Of a DNA stretch of 64,000 nt, positions 9,575 to 18,120 are shown one piece after another; position 1 is the stretch's first letter, and every line of letters begins with the position of its first letter. A model generated the notes under the pieces. That model searched no databases. It worked only from the letters and a program-made list of their open reading frames with translations, and was not told where the DNA came from. The DNA is from Ciceribacter thiooxidans. GTDB lineage: Bacteria > Pseudomonadota > Alphaproteobacteria > Rhizobiales > Rhizobiaceae. The stretch is from the NCBI RefSeq assembly GCF_014126615.1, contig NZ_CP059896.1:2676501-2740500 (forward strand), given 5' to 3'. The position numbers were made by a program, and so were the translations under genes.

Positions 9575-10048
9575 ATGAACGACAAGTCTTCTGGTTCTCT
9601 TCCAAGTCTCTGGTCGGACAATCCCTTCGCCGATTTCCGCAAGGAAATGGACAAGGTATTCGACGGCTTCTTCGGTCGGAGTAACCTCCTGAAAGCCACC
9701 GAAAAGGGCGAGGGCTTCATGGCGCCGTCGATCGACGTTGCCGAGAACGACACGGCAATCACGCTCACGGCGGAACTGCCGGGCATTTCCGAAAGTGACA
9801 TCGACCTCTCCATTCAGAACGGTGTCCTGACGCTCAAGGGCGAAAAGAAATTCGAAAAGAAAGACGAGAAGGACGACTACCGTCTGATCGAACGGCGCTA
9901 CGGCAGCTTTCAGCGTTCGATGAGCCTGCCCGCCAGCGTGGACGAGGCCGCGGTCAACGCGACGTTCGACAAGGGTGTCCTGACCGTCACTATGCCGAAG
10001 AAACCCGGTTCAGCTCCCAAGGAGCGCAAGATCGCGATCGAGAAATAG
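9575..10048 (+). CDS. Small heat shock protein, Hsp20/alpha-crystallin family
   Basis: ATP-independent holdase that binds unfolding proteins in the cytoplasm. The 157-residue protein has an alpha-crystallin domain of about 95 residues in its central and C-terminal part with GVLTLKGEKK and, near the end, the characteristic A-x-x-x-n-GVL pattern (FDKGVLTVTMPK), then a KIAIEK tail resembling the I-x-I oligomerisation motif. The ATG at 9575 is chosen over the one at 9548 because AAAGGAGGA ends four bases upstream. It is monocistronic, preceded by an FNR-type box rather than an obvious ROSE-type leader, and followed by a GC-rich hairpin. Confidence 0.93.
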   Translation: MNDKSSGSLPSLWSDNPFADFRKEMDKVFDGFFGRSNLLKATEKGEGFMAPSIDVAENDTAITLTAELPGISESDIDLSIQNGVLTLKGEKKFEKKDEKDDYRLIERRYGSFQRSMSLPASVDEAAVNATFDKGVLTVTMPKKPGSAPKERKIAIEK

Positions 10049-10061
10049 CGATCTTGGCACC

Positions 10062-10097
10062 CTGCCGCCGCCCTTTCTCCCCCCGGGGCGGCGGCAG
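10062..10097 (+). terminator. GC-rich hairpin after hsp20
   Basis: Perfect 11-bp stem CTGCCGCCGCC / GGCGGCGGCAG (10062-10072 and 10087-10097) 13 bp after the hsp20 stop. Only a short T stretch (GTTTAG) follows, so it is a probable but imperfect intrinsic terminator between convergent genes. Confidence 0.7.
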
Positions 10098-10135
10098 CGT
10101 TTAGCTGACGCCCGCGCCGGAGCCTGTGCGGTCTC

Positions 10136-11275
10136 CTATTCGAAGACGATCGACGGCGCCTGCCGTCCGGCGCGCGCGCCGACCTGCTGCCAGACCTTCT
10201 CGGCGATATCACGATAGACCTTGGCCTGCGGGCCGTCGGGGTGGGACACGACCACCGGCGTGCCGGCATCCGACGTCTCGCGAATCTCGATCGTCAGCGG
10301 CACTTCGCCGAGGAACGGCACCCCGATCTTTTCCGCCTCCGCCTTGGCACCGCCGTGTCCGAAGATATCGTAGCGGGCGCCGGTATCGGGCGCGATGAAA
10401 TAGCTCATGTTCTCGACGATGCCGAGCACCGGCACCTCGACCTTGTTGAACATGTTGAGGCCCTTGCGTGCGTCGATCAGCGCGAGATCCTGCGGCGTCG
10501 AGACGATCACCGCGCCGGACAGCGGCACCTGCTGGGCCATGGTCAGCTGGGCGTCGCCGGTGCCCGGCGGCATGTCGACGACGAGAACGTCGAGCTCGCC
10601 CCAGGCGACCTCGCGCAGCATCTGCATCAGCGCCGACTGGACCATCGGGCCGCGCCAGATCATCGCCGTTCCCTCATCGACGAGGAAACCCATCGACATC
10701 GCCTTGAGACCGTAATTCTCCATCGGCACGATCGTCCGGCCGTCGATCTGCTTCGGCTTGCCGGTAATGCCGAGAAGCCGCGGCATCGATGGGCCGTAGA
10801 CGTCGGCATCGAGAATACCGACCGAAAGGCCGTTCGCCTTGAGCCCGAGTGCCAGGTTGACCGCGGTGGTAGACTTGCCGACGCCCCCCTTGCCGGAGGC
10901 AACCGCCACGATCGCCTTGATGCCCGGAATGCCGGCCTTGGCCGGACGCTGCGGCTGGGCCTGTCCGTGCGCATGATGGGCATGGCCCGTGCCCTGCGGG
11001 GGTGCCGGAGGTGCAGATCCGGCCTTGCGTTCGGCCGTAAGGCTGACCAGCGCGCCCTTGACACCCGGCATCGCCTTCACGGCTCTCTCGGCGGCGAGGC
11101 GCAACGGCTCGAGTTCCTGGGCACGGTCGGCCGGGACCGTGATCGAAAAGTAGACTTTTCCGTCAGAAATGAAGATGTCCGACACCATGCCGAGATCGAC
11201 GATGTTGCGATCGAAACCCGGTCCGCGGACCGACTTCAGCGTTTCAAGAACCTGTTCGCGCGTGAACCCAGCCAT
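10136..11275 (-). CDS. apbC: Mrp/ApbC-family P-loop ATPase
   Basis: Member of the Mrp/NBP35 family, usually described as an iron-sulfur cluster carrier. The 379-residue protein has an N-terminal DUF59/MIP18-like domain (residues 1-85), a His-rich linker (HAHHAHG near residue 100), and a ParA-like ATPase with deviant Walker A SGKGGVGKST at 127-136. The oddity is that the protein contains no cysteine at all: the place of the CxxC that ligates the cluster in ApbC/Mrp reads APDTG here (ENMSYFIAPDTG). Cluster carriage by that mechanism is therefore not supported. Single gene, ATG at 11275. Confidence 0.9.
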   Translation of the reverse strand: MAGFTREQVLETLKSVRGPGFDRNIVDLGMVSDIFISDGKVYFSITVPADRAQELEPLRLAAERAVKAMPGVKGALVSLTAERKAGSAPPAPPQGTGHAHHAHGQAQPQRPAKAGIPGIKAIVAVASGKGGVGKSTTAVNLALGLKANGLSVGILDADVYGPSMPRLLGITGKPKQIDGRTIVPMENYGLKAMSMGFLVDEGTAMIWRGPMVQSALMQMLREVAWGELDVLVVDMPPGTGDAQLTMAQQVPLSGAVIVSTPQDLALIDARKGLNMFNKVEVPVLGIVENMSYFIAPDTGARYDIFGHGGAKAEAEKIGVPFLGEVPLTIEIRETSDAGTPVVVSHPDGPQAKVYRDIAEKVWQQVGARAGRQAPSIVFE

Positions 11276-11702
11276 GCCTGCCTCGCTTTAACTTGATTTC
11301 TGCGTAGATAGTCGAGCGATTGCCCGTCGCCAACCGTAAACTGCGCAAAACAGGTAAAACCGCGACGGAGCGACGCGGCTCGCGGTCATGTTCAACGAGG
11401 GAACCCGCCCCCGTCGACACGGAAAAGCCGCCGGAACGATCGGCGCGCTCTTCTTCGGCGCTGCTTCCACGAACCGGCGGCTTTCGCCTTTCAAAGACGC
11501 CTCTTGGCGAGCGCCTTTTCAGTCCCCTCTGGACCTGTCGCTTCAATGCATATGGCGTGCCAGATCAAGAAAGAAGGCCGGAATCGCGCGCGCTCAGGCA
11601 AAGTGACCGAAGCGTGCGCCGGCGACTGGTGTGCAGCGCCCAAAATTTCGGCCGCTCGATTATGCTTTGCACAATTTGCCGGCACGGACGGCACCTTGGC
11701 GG
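11276..11702 (+). other. Gene-free stretch between apbC and the LuxR gene
   Basis: No convincing coding frame in about 430 bp; the short frames here have no family likeness or ribosome binding sites. The one clear structure is a perfect 11-bp inverted repeat, AAAGCCGCCGG at 11424-11434 and CCGGCGGCTTT at 11474-11484, separated by 39 nt. On the minus strand the second arm ends in GGCTTTTCC, so it could end the LuxR transcript, although it is about 220 bp past that stop codon, or form part of a small RNA. Confidence 0.5.
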
Positions 11703-12446
11703 CTACTTGATCAGGCCGAGCCGGAGCGCCCGGGCGACAGCCTGCGTGCGGTTCACCGTGTCGAGCTTCTTCGTCGCCCGGTTCAGGTAGTGATTGATCG
11801 TGTGCTCGGAGAGATTGAGAATCTCGGCAATCTCGACGCTGGTCTTTCCGGCCGCAGTCCAGTTCAGGCAGTCTATCTCGCGATCGGTCAGCGCCCCGGT
11901 CGCGCGATTGTCGAGATCCCGGATTTCCGTCAGCCGGTTGAAGACGTGGACGGAGAGATAGGTGAGCTCCATCATCTCTTGGGAGGAAAACGGCACCCGG
12001 TCGCCCAAAAAGGAAATGGCACCGCGCGCACCATGCGCGTCGTGCACTGGAAAATAGGCACCGCGGGTCATACGGAAACGCTCGAAGAGCGATTTTGCGA
12101 CGCCGGTGGTGCGGGCGTCACGTTCGCGCACGACGCTGTCGATGTCGAAGCTGAACGGAGCCGACGAATTGCGCAACCGCCGCATGATCGGGCTCGTCGC
12201 GAGAAGGGGAACCTGGTCGTATTCGTTGATCAGATCGGCCGGCCAGTTGGTTATGATGGAGTTGTTGGCGATGTCGAGCGATGTCGCCCCGGGCATGTTC
12301 ATGACCATGAAGGCGCGCGCACCGTAGCTCTCGGTGAGGCGTCTCATGAAACGGAAGAGATCGAACTGAGCCTTGAAGCCCGTCAGTTCACTGACAAAGC
12401 CGGCAACCCTTTCCGCTCTCGCAACGGATTCCAATGTCGTCATCAT
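11703..12446 (-). CDS. LuxR-family regulator with autoinducer-binding-type domain (solo)
   Basis: DNA-binding transcription factor: N-terminal autoinducer-type domain (about residues 25-165) and C-terminal GerE helix-turn-helix (about 180-245, with TDREIDCLNWTAAGKTSVEIA). No luxI-type synthase is nearby. Aligning by spacing with TraR/LuxR, the ligand contacts are altered: W57 is L72, D70 is S85 (TSP instead of DP) and W85 is F100, while Y61 (Y76) and P71 (P86) are kept. This suggests a different ligand or none. Tandem ATG codons begin at 12446. The divergent neighbour is an SMP-30 lactonase, a possible target. Confidence 0.88.
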   Translation of the reverse strand: MMTTLESVARAERVAGFVSELTGFKAQFDLFRFMRRLTESYGARAFMVMNMPGATSLDIANNSIITNWPADLINEYDQVPLLATSPIMRRLRNSSAPFSFDIDSVVRERDARTTGVAKSLFERFRMTRGAYFPVHDAHGARGAISFLGDRVPFSSQEMMELTYLSVHVFNRLTEIRDLDNRATGALTDREIDCLNWTAAGKTSVEIAEILNLSEHTINHYLNRATKKLDTVNRTQAVARALRLGLIK

Positions 12447-12863
12447 TTGTTTTCTTCGAGCACGAAACAGGAGGACCCGGCCGGAAGCCGATCCTCACCC
12501 CCACAACACGGCAAAATCCGAGTTCAGAGCTCCCCACGAAACTCCAGGTTCTGCACCCCAGTGCCGAACATATTGACGCTTATCAAAAATTTGCCTTGGG
12601 AAACGCGTCTACCCCCGCGGCCAGTCTTACACCCATTCCAACGCCATGCAGAATTGAACGACTACGATTTGGCGGACGGCGGAAGAGTTCCCGCGGCAGG
12701 CAGTGCGATGTCGATTGACTGTCCCCCGCGTGCACAATAAGCGCAGAAGGCATCGCCCGTCCAGCGCGGGCGACCAATTTTTGTAGCAAACCGTTTTAGA
12801 AACCAACAAACGCCGCATGCAGTCCAAGCGATCATGCAACAGCAACTACGGAGGAACAGCAAC
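12447..12863 (+). other. Divergent regulatory region between LuxR and SMP-30 genes
   Basis: About 415 bp with no supported gene, holding the promoters of both divergent genes. On the plus strand TTGACT at 12715-12720 followed after 17 bp by TAAGCG is a weak candidate promoter for the SMP-30 gene. I found no perfect lux-box-like dyad. Confidence 0.4.
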
Positions 12864-13751
12864 GTGACCGAGACCCATCCTTTCCAGGGCAAAGTCCTCT
12901 GCGACGAGTGCCACGAGCTGGGCGAAGGTCCCGTCTGGGACTACCTGCACGGGCGGGCGTGGTGGTTCGACATTCTCGGCAAGCGACTCTGGGAATACGA
13001 CCCGGAAACCGGCGAACGCCGTTCCCACACACTTCCCTTCATGGGCAGCGTCCTGGCACTCGTCGACGAGAAGCGACAGCTCATCGCTTCCGACGAAGGG
13101 CTCTTTCTCCGCGACGTCGTCACGGGCACGCTGACGCGTCACGCTGAACTGGAGCCGGAGAAGCCCGGAAACCGCTCCAACGATGGTCGCGTGCATCCCT
13201 CCGGTGCACTGTGGATCGGCACGATGAGCAAGAAGGCCGAGCCGGAGGCCGGGGCGATCTATCACGTCGCCGGCACGACGGTGACGCGGATCATCGACAG
13301 GATCGGCATACCGAACGCCATCTGCTTCTCGCCGGACGGAGCAGTCGGCTACTACACCGATTCGAAGGTCAACCACCTGATGCGTATCCCACTCGACTCG
13401 GCAACCGGCCTGCCGGTCGGACCTGCGAGCGTGCTGGTCGACGGCACGTCAATGCGGGATGTCTTCGACGGATCTGTCTGCGACAATGAAGGCACGATCT
13501 GGAACGCCCGCTGGGACGGTGCCTGCGTCGATCGCTACGCCCCGGACGGAACGCATCTCGCGCGTTACGAAATGCCGACACGCCGCGTCACTTGCCCCGC
13601 CTTCTTCGGGAAGGCGGCGGATCGACTGCTGGTCACCTCCTGCCACGAGGGACTGGACGCGGCAGGCCGTGCCGAAGACCCGCTCTCCGGAACGACCTTC
13701 GATCTGGGCATCACGGTCGCCGGACGCCACGAACCGCTCTTCCGTCTCTGA
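12864..13751 (+). CDS. SMP-30/gluconolactonase/LRE family sugar lactonase
   Basis: Six-bladed beta-propeller enzyme that hydrolyses sugar-acid lactones; the exact sugar cannot be told. The 295-residue protein keeps the family metal-site motifs: GEGPVWD near the N-terminus, NRSNDGRVHPSGALWIGTM, IGIPNAICFSPDG with YYTDS, and DGSVCDNEGTIW. The GTG at 12864 is preferred over the ATG at 12834 because GGAGG lies 9 nt upstream of the GTG. Stands alone, divergent from a LuxR-type regulator, and ends in a hairpin with a T-rich tail. Confidence 0.9.
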   Translation: MTETHPFQGKVLCDECHELGEGPVWDYLHGRAWWFDILGKRLWEYDPETGERRSHTLPFMGSVLALVDEKRQLIASDEGLFLRDVVTGTLTRHAELEPEKPGNRSNDGRVHPSGALWIGTMSKKAEPEAGAIYHVAGTTVTRIIDRIGIPNAICFSPDGAVGYYTDSKVNHLMRIPLDSATGLPVGPASVLVDGTSMRDVFDGSVCDNEGTIWNARWDGACVDRYAPDGTHLARYEMPTRRVTCPAFFGKAADRLLVTSCHEGLDAAGRAEDPLSGTTFDLGITVAGRHEPLFRL

Positions 13752-13760
13752 GGAATGCGC

Positions 13761-13791
13761 GGGCGCCCGTACACTCCCGCGGGCGCCCTTT
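13761..13791 (+). terminator. Terminator after the SMP-30 gene
   Basis: Arms GGGCGCCCG (13761-13769) and CGGGCGCCC (13780-13788) form a 9-bp GC stem followed by TTTGTT, just after the lactonase stop at 13751. The GGGCGCCC core is itself palindromic. Confidence 0.8.
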
Positions 13792-13927
13792 GTTCCCTGG
13801 CAGGCAAAAGAAATGCTGCCGCCTTTTTCGGGAACGATTGTTTCCCCTATGCATTTTTCACTCGAACCGGCGCGGCACCGAAATCGGGATCGCGTCACAG
13901 TCCAACAGTGAGAAAGGTAGGTTCGAC

Positions 13928-14515
13928 ATGAAGAAGTCCCTGAACATTGCGGCCGCGGCACTGCTGCTGGGTTCTTCGGCAATGGCACCTCTGGCCTTCG
14001 CGCAGGATGCGACCACGCCGGCCGTCCCGGCAACGCCGGGCATGCAGACCCCGGCTGATCCGGGTGCCGCCACCCCGCCGGCTGCGACGACGACCACACC
14101 GGCGCCGAACACCAGTGCGGCCAATACCGGCGCAACCGGTGAATATCTGACCAAGCAGACCGAGACCCAGGTCAGCGCCAACGAGTTCATCGGTCAGCCG
14201 ATCTACAACGGCGAGAACGAGAGCATCGGTGACATCAACGACCTGATCATCGAAGAAAAGGGCGGCATCGTCGCTGCCGTCGTCGGTGTCGGCGGGTTCC
14301 TCGGGATCGGCGAAAAGGACGTGGCGGTCCCCATGGACAAGATCACGATCACCCATGAAGCCGACTCCAACGATCTCAAGCTGACGACGATGGAAACCGC
14401 AGACGCCCTGAAGGCGGCACCGGAGTTCCAGACGCTGGATGACCAGAAGTCGGCGAGCGACACCACGATGACCCCGACCGACAACACCACTACCTCGTCG
14501 ACGGACAACAACTGA
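13928..14515 (+). CDS. Secreted PRC-barrel domain protein
   Basis: Exported protein of unknown role. The 195 residues start with a clear signal peptide (KKSLNIAAAALLLGSSAMAPLAFAQ, cleavage near residue 26), then a Pro/Thr/Ala-rich linker of about 50 residues, then a PRC-barrel domain (about 80-160, with IGQPIYNGENESIGDINDLI), and a Thr/Asp/Asn-rich tail. PRC barrels are small protein-binding folds; many rhizobia carry such periplasmic versions, often linked to stress. ATG at 13928 has AAGGTAGG upstream. No operon partners. Confidence 0.88.
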   Translation: MKKSLNIAAAALLLGSSAMAPLAFAQDATTPAVPATPGMQTPADPGAATPPAATTTTPAPNTSAANTGATGEYLTKQTETQVSANEFIGQPIYNGENESIGDINDLIIEEKGGIVAAVVGVGGFLGIGEKDVAVPMDKITITHEADSNDLKLTTMETADALKAAPEFQTLDDQKSASDTTMTPTDNTTTSSTDNN

Positions 14516-14544
14516 TCCCGGAACGAGCGACGTGTCAGGTTCGC

Positions 14545-14568
14545 AAGGGCGGCGGCAACGCCGCCCTT
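14545..14568 (+). terminator. Hairpin between PRC-barrel and GGDEF-EAL genes
   Basis: Perfect 10-bp stem AAGGGCGGCG / CGCCGCCCTT closed by a GCAA tetraloop, located between two convergent genes. No T-run follows on the plus strand, and on the minus strand only a short one, so termination strength is uncertain. Confidence 0.6.
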
Positions 14569-14589
14569 CGGCGTGTCTGCAGGAGGGGG

Positions 14590-15984
14590 TCAGGTGTCGT
14601 GGTCGACACGCGGCCCGGTTGCTCCGAGCCGCTCGCGATCCAGCATCGCGAACTCATGATAGTGGTCGTGGAGGTAGCGCAGGGTCGCCGCCTGATCCAT
14701 CGGCTTTCCGAAGTAGTAACCCTGCCCCATGCCGCAACCGAGATCACGCAGCTTCTTCGCCTCGGCGGCCGTCTCAATGCCTTCAGCCACGACTGCGAGG
14801 TCCAGGCCTTCGCACATGGTGACGATCGCCTTGATGATGTGTTCGGAGGTGCGGTCCGTCATGATCGCGGAAACGAAGGCCCTGTCGATCTTTACCTTGT
14901 CGAAGGTGAAATCGCGGAGTCGCCCGAGGCTCGACTGCCCGGTGCCGAAGTCATCGAGCGATATGCGGATACCGAGCTCCCGCAGCTCGTTGATGATGCG
15001 TGCGGCCGTGTCGGCGGAGGTCATCACCGCCGTTTCGGTGATCTCGAGCTCCAGCCGGCGCGGATCGAAGCCGACGCTGTTGAGGATCGAGAGCGTATTG
15101 TAGGTCGTGCGCGGGTCCATCAGCTGTGCAGAAGACAGGTTGAAGGAGAGGAAGAGGTCGCGCGGCCAGGCGAGCGTCGCCTCCGCGGCCTTGCGCAGCA
15201 GCGTCTCGGAAAGCATGTCGATGAAGCCGCGTTCCTCCGCAAGCGGCACGAAGACCGCCGGCGAGACGAAACCGAGATCGGGATCGATCCAGCGCGCGAG
15301 CGCTTCGAACCCCTTCACCCGGCCATCGGCAAGGTTGACGATCGGCTGGAAATGGACATCGACGTTGTCTGAAATGATGGCGTTGCGCAGCGCCTGCTCA
15401 AGCTGGGTAGATCTGCGCATCTCCTGCGCGATTTCGCTCGAATAGACCGTGATCTGGCCGCGGCCCCGCCGCTTGGAGCGGTAGAGCGCGGTCTCGGCGC
15501 TCTTCATCAGCTCCTCGAAATCGGCACCGGCGAAAGGATAGATGGCAAAGCCGAGCGAGGCCGAAAGCCGCACGTTGCGATCGCCGAGATCGTAGGGCGC
15601 AGACAGCACGTCCTTTATCATCTGTCCGACGCGTTCGGCGGCCACTCGCTCGAAAATCAGCGGGAGCACGACCGCGAACTCGTCGCCGTCGTGCCGGGTC
15701 ACGGTCGCACCGTCGGGTATGCAGGCTTTCAGACGATGGGCCGCCTGACAGAGGATTTCGTCGCCGGCCACCGTCCCGAACAGGTCGTTGATGGGCTTGA
15801 AACCGTCGAGGTTGACGAGGGCAACGGTAAAGGGCGCCGGGTCGTCGGCACGTTCGGCTGCGAGCATCCGCACCTTGTCGCGCAAACGATAGCGGTTACC
15901 GAGCCCGGTGAGCTGGTCGGTGTAGGCCATCGCCTGAAGCTCGTTCTGGCTTACCTGCGGCAATGTCGGATCGGCCGGCGGCAT
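14590..15984 (-). CDS. GGDEF-EAL protein (c-di-GMP metabolism)
   Basis: Cytoplasmic two-domain protein of 464 residues with no sensor domain or membrane helix. The GGDEF domain (about 22-180) has DGDEF at 99-103, and a His in the usual GHxxGD motif is Thr (GTVAGDE), so cyclase activity is doubtful. The EAL domain (about 195-450) looks intact: E227 of EAL, FNLSSAQL, LEITETAV, SLDDFGTG, VKIDRAF, VVAEGIET and GQGYYFGKPM are all present. The simplest reading is a c-di-GMP phosphodiesterase with a regulatory or degenerate GGDEF. ATG at 15984 preceded by AGGA. Confidence 0.9.
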   Translation of the reverse strand: MPPADPTLPQVSQNELQAMAYTDQLTGLGNRYRLRDKVRMLAAERADDPAPFTVALVNLDGFKPINDLFGTVAGDEILCQAAHRLKACIPDGATVTRHDGDEFAVVLPLIFERVAAERVGQMIKDVLSAPYDLGDRNVRLSASLGFAIYPFAGADFEELMKSAETALYRSKRRGRGQITVYSSEIAQEMRRSTQLEQALRNAIISDNVDVHFQPIVNLADGRVKGFEALARWIDPDLGFVSPAVFVPLAEERGFIDMLSETLLRKAAEATLAWPRDLFLSFNLSSAQLMDPRTTYNTLSILNSVGFDPRRLELEITETAVMTSADTAARIINELRELGIRISLDDFGTGQSSLGRLRDFTFDKVKIDRAFVSAIMTDRTSEHIIKAIVTMCEGLDLAVVAEGIETAAEAKKLRDLGCGMGQGYYFGKPMDQAATLRYLHDHYHEFAMLDRERLGATGPRVDHDT

Positions 15985-16107
15985 CGACGATATCCTGAGA
16001 ACCTCTTGTTACGGCCGTCAGGATGTCGGTGAATGATTAAAAAAATAATAGCATTTTCGCGATCTTGGGCGGTCCCACCTCCCCAACTTTGGGGGCTTGA
16101 CGTCGGC

Positions 16108-17805
16108 TCAGGCCGGCGAAAACGCGATGTAGCCGGGGATGAAGCGCTGGAAGATCGCCTCGATCGCTTCGGAGCTCAGAGGCTTCTGCAGGATGTCATC
16201 CATCCCCGCCGAGAGGCAGTCTTCCCGGTCGCGTTCGAAGGCGTGGGCAAGGACACCGATCACCGGCGTCGTCCGGCCGGATGACCGGCCGAGATCGCGG
16301 ATACGCCGGCAGGCGTCGTATCCCGAAATCCCCGGCAGGGTCACGTCCATCAGCACGATCTGCGGCTCGAGTTCCTGCCAGAGGCGAACGGTCTCCTCGC
16401 CGTCCGACGCTATGATGAACCGGAAGCCGAGCCCTTCGAGTATCTGGGCAAAGACGATCTGGTTGATCGCATTGTCCTCCGCGACCAGGACCAGCGGATC
16501 GCTGCTCATCGGCACGGCGTCGCCGGTGGTTATCTCCCAGTCGTCGTCCTCCTCGACGGAGGGGCCGTGGCTCAGACGTTCGACGGCCAGCTCGGCGAGT
16601 TCCCCCGAGATCCGAAAGCGGTCGATCGGCAAGGCGTCCACGCCGTACTGGCGTGCGAGTTCCAGACACCGCATGTCCATCTCGGCGTCCACGACGACGA
16701 GGTCGATTGCCACTCCAGCCGTTTTTGCGACGCTGAGAAACGCTTCCTCCTCATCCGCATCCTGAACGGAACATGCGTCGAGGCCGAGATCGGTCAGTGT
16801 CTTCAATCCGGTTTCGGCAAAGCCCCCGTCGGCAGTCACCACCAGGACGCGGCGTCCCGAGAGGTCGAACGGGATGGCCGGTCCGTCGACCGGCTCGTCG
16901 CTGCCCGCGACCTGTTGGTCCGGTCCGAAGGCAATTGCCCCCGCCGACTGTTCGGCGGTGAGGGTCATGTCAGCGGGATGATCAAGGCTGGTAACGACAA
17001 AATAGCGGCCCGGCTTGCCAACGCGCTGGCTACGCACGGCGAGCACCACCTGCCCGGCCGGCTGCGGAACCGTCATCGAGACCATCGACGGTACGCCGGT
17101 TTCGAGGACATGGCGGGTGGTGTTCCCCAGGTTCGCGGCAAGGACCGCGTCGAAAAGGCTGGATAGTGAATTGCCGAGCAGGACGTCCGTTCCGGCGCCG
17201 AACAGCGCACAGAACGCGCGGTTGACCGCGACAATCGTCAGGTTGCGGTCCTGCACGAAGACGGGATGGGGCAGATTATCGAGGATTTCCTCGGTGAGTT
17301 GCACGCGTTCGACATCTGCAAGCCACTGCTCCTCGCGTTTTTTCTGCTCGGATATGTCGGTGATGACGCAGAGGCCGTGACCGGAGGAGAGACGACGCAT
17401 CGATACCTTCGTCCAGCCGCGCTGACTGTCGCGCGTCTGGTAATCCAGCCGTTCTCGCCAGTGGGCGGCAATGCTCTCGGCGATCCATTCGTCGCGGCTG
17501 CCGATCACCGTGCCGCCTGCCGGGGTGCAGCAATGCATTCCGGCGTCGTAGGCGGCACCGAGAAATTCGCGAAGCCGCGTACCGGGAGAGAGGAACTGCG
17601 AAGAGACTGGCACGTAGCCCGCGAGCTGGCGGCTCGCATAGATCAGCTCGTCGTTGCGGTCGTAGATCATGATCGCGGCAGAAAGGGCCTCGGACGCTGC
17701 GTCGAGCGCGGCCGTATGCAACTGCGCATCCCGCGCTGCCATTTCGCCCGTCACGTGCTTCCCCTTCGACCCGCTCTCGGCGGGCACCGCTGGAAAATTC
17801 TTCAC
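16108..17805 (-). CDS. PAS-PAS-REC signalling protein without kinase domain
   Basis: 565 residues: an N-terminal PAS-like region (about 35-150), a second PAS domain (about 170-285, LDNLPHPVFVQDRNLTIVAVNRAF), a degenerate receiver-like segment (about 315-420), and a C-terminal receiver domain (436-560). The last has D444, phospho-acceptor D487 (LMDVTLPG) and K541, but the conserved switch Thr/Ser is L519 (IGVLAHA). There is no DHp or ATPase domain, so it cannot be a histidine kinase although it resembles the ends of a hybrid kinase. GTG start at 17805 with GAGGCGG upstream. Runs in the same direction as the GGDEF-EAL gene but 120 bp apart. Confidence 0.85.
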   Translation of the reverse strand: MKNFPAVPAESGSKGKHVTGEMAARDAQLHTAALDAASEALSAAIMIYDRNDELIYASRQLAGYVPVSSQFLSPGTRLREFLGAAYDAGMHCCTPAGGTVIGSRDEWIAESIAAHWRERLDYQTRDSQRGWTKVSMRRLSSGHGLCVITDISEQKKREEQWLADVERVQLTEEILDNLPHPVFVQDRNLTIVAVNRAFCALFGAGTDVLLGNSLSSLFDAVLAANLGNTTRHVLETGVPSMVSMTVPQPAGQVVLAVRSQRVGKPGRYFVVTSLDHPADMTLTAEQSAGAIAFGPDQQVAGSDEPVDGPAIPFDLSGRRVLVVTADGGFAETGLKTLTDLGLDACSVQDADEEEAFLSVAKTAGVAIDLVVVDAEMDMRCLELARQYGVDALPIDRFRISGELAELAVERLSHGPSVEEDDDWEITTGDAVPMSSDPLVLVAEDNAINQIVFAQILEGLGFRFIIASDGEETVRLWQELEPQIVLMDVTLPGISGYDACRRIRDLGRSSGRTTPVIGVLAHAFERDREDCLSAGMDDILQKPLSSEAIEAIFQRFIPGYIAFSPA

Positions 17806-18120
17806 ATTACCGCCTCAAGGAACTGAATGCCTGAGCACCGATCCAAAAACCTTCACTTTCATTCCGCATGAAAACCGACCGGCGCCGGGGCGACGCCTGA
17901 ATGGATGCTTTCGAACCGGTTCCGGCGGAGCCGGTTACCCTTTCGACGTCAACAACCATTCGCCCTCTACGAACGTATTGGAGTACAACCGACGTTAGTT
18001 GCTGGTCCTTAACGGGGACTTAATGGCGAACGGCAACGTTTCCGTGAACGCAGGCGGATTTCCACCGTTTCCGGCGTCTTCGGGCTTTCCTCACCTGTCC
18101 GAATCCGGGAAAAGAACAGG
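17806..18120 (+). other. Divergent region between the PAS-REC gene and mutL
   Basis: About 315 bp without a supported gene. It includes a 9-bp stem with one G-T pair (AACCGGTTC / GAGCCGGTT, 17914-17936). I see no convincing promoter hexamers or operators. Confidence 0.4.
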
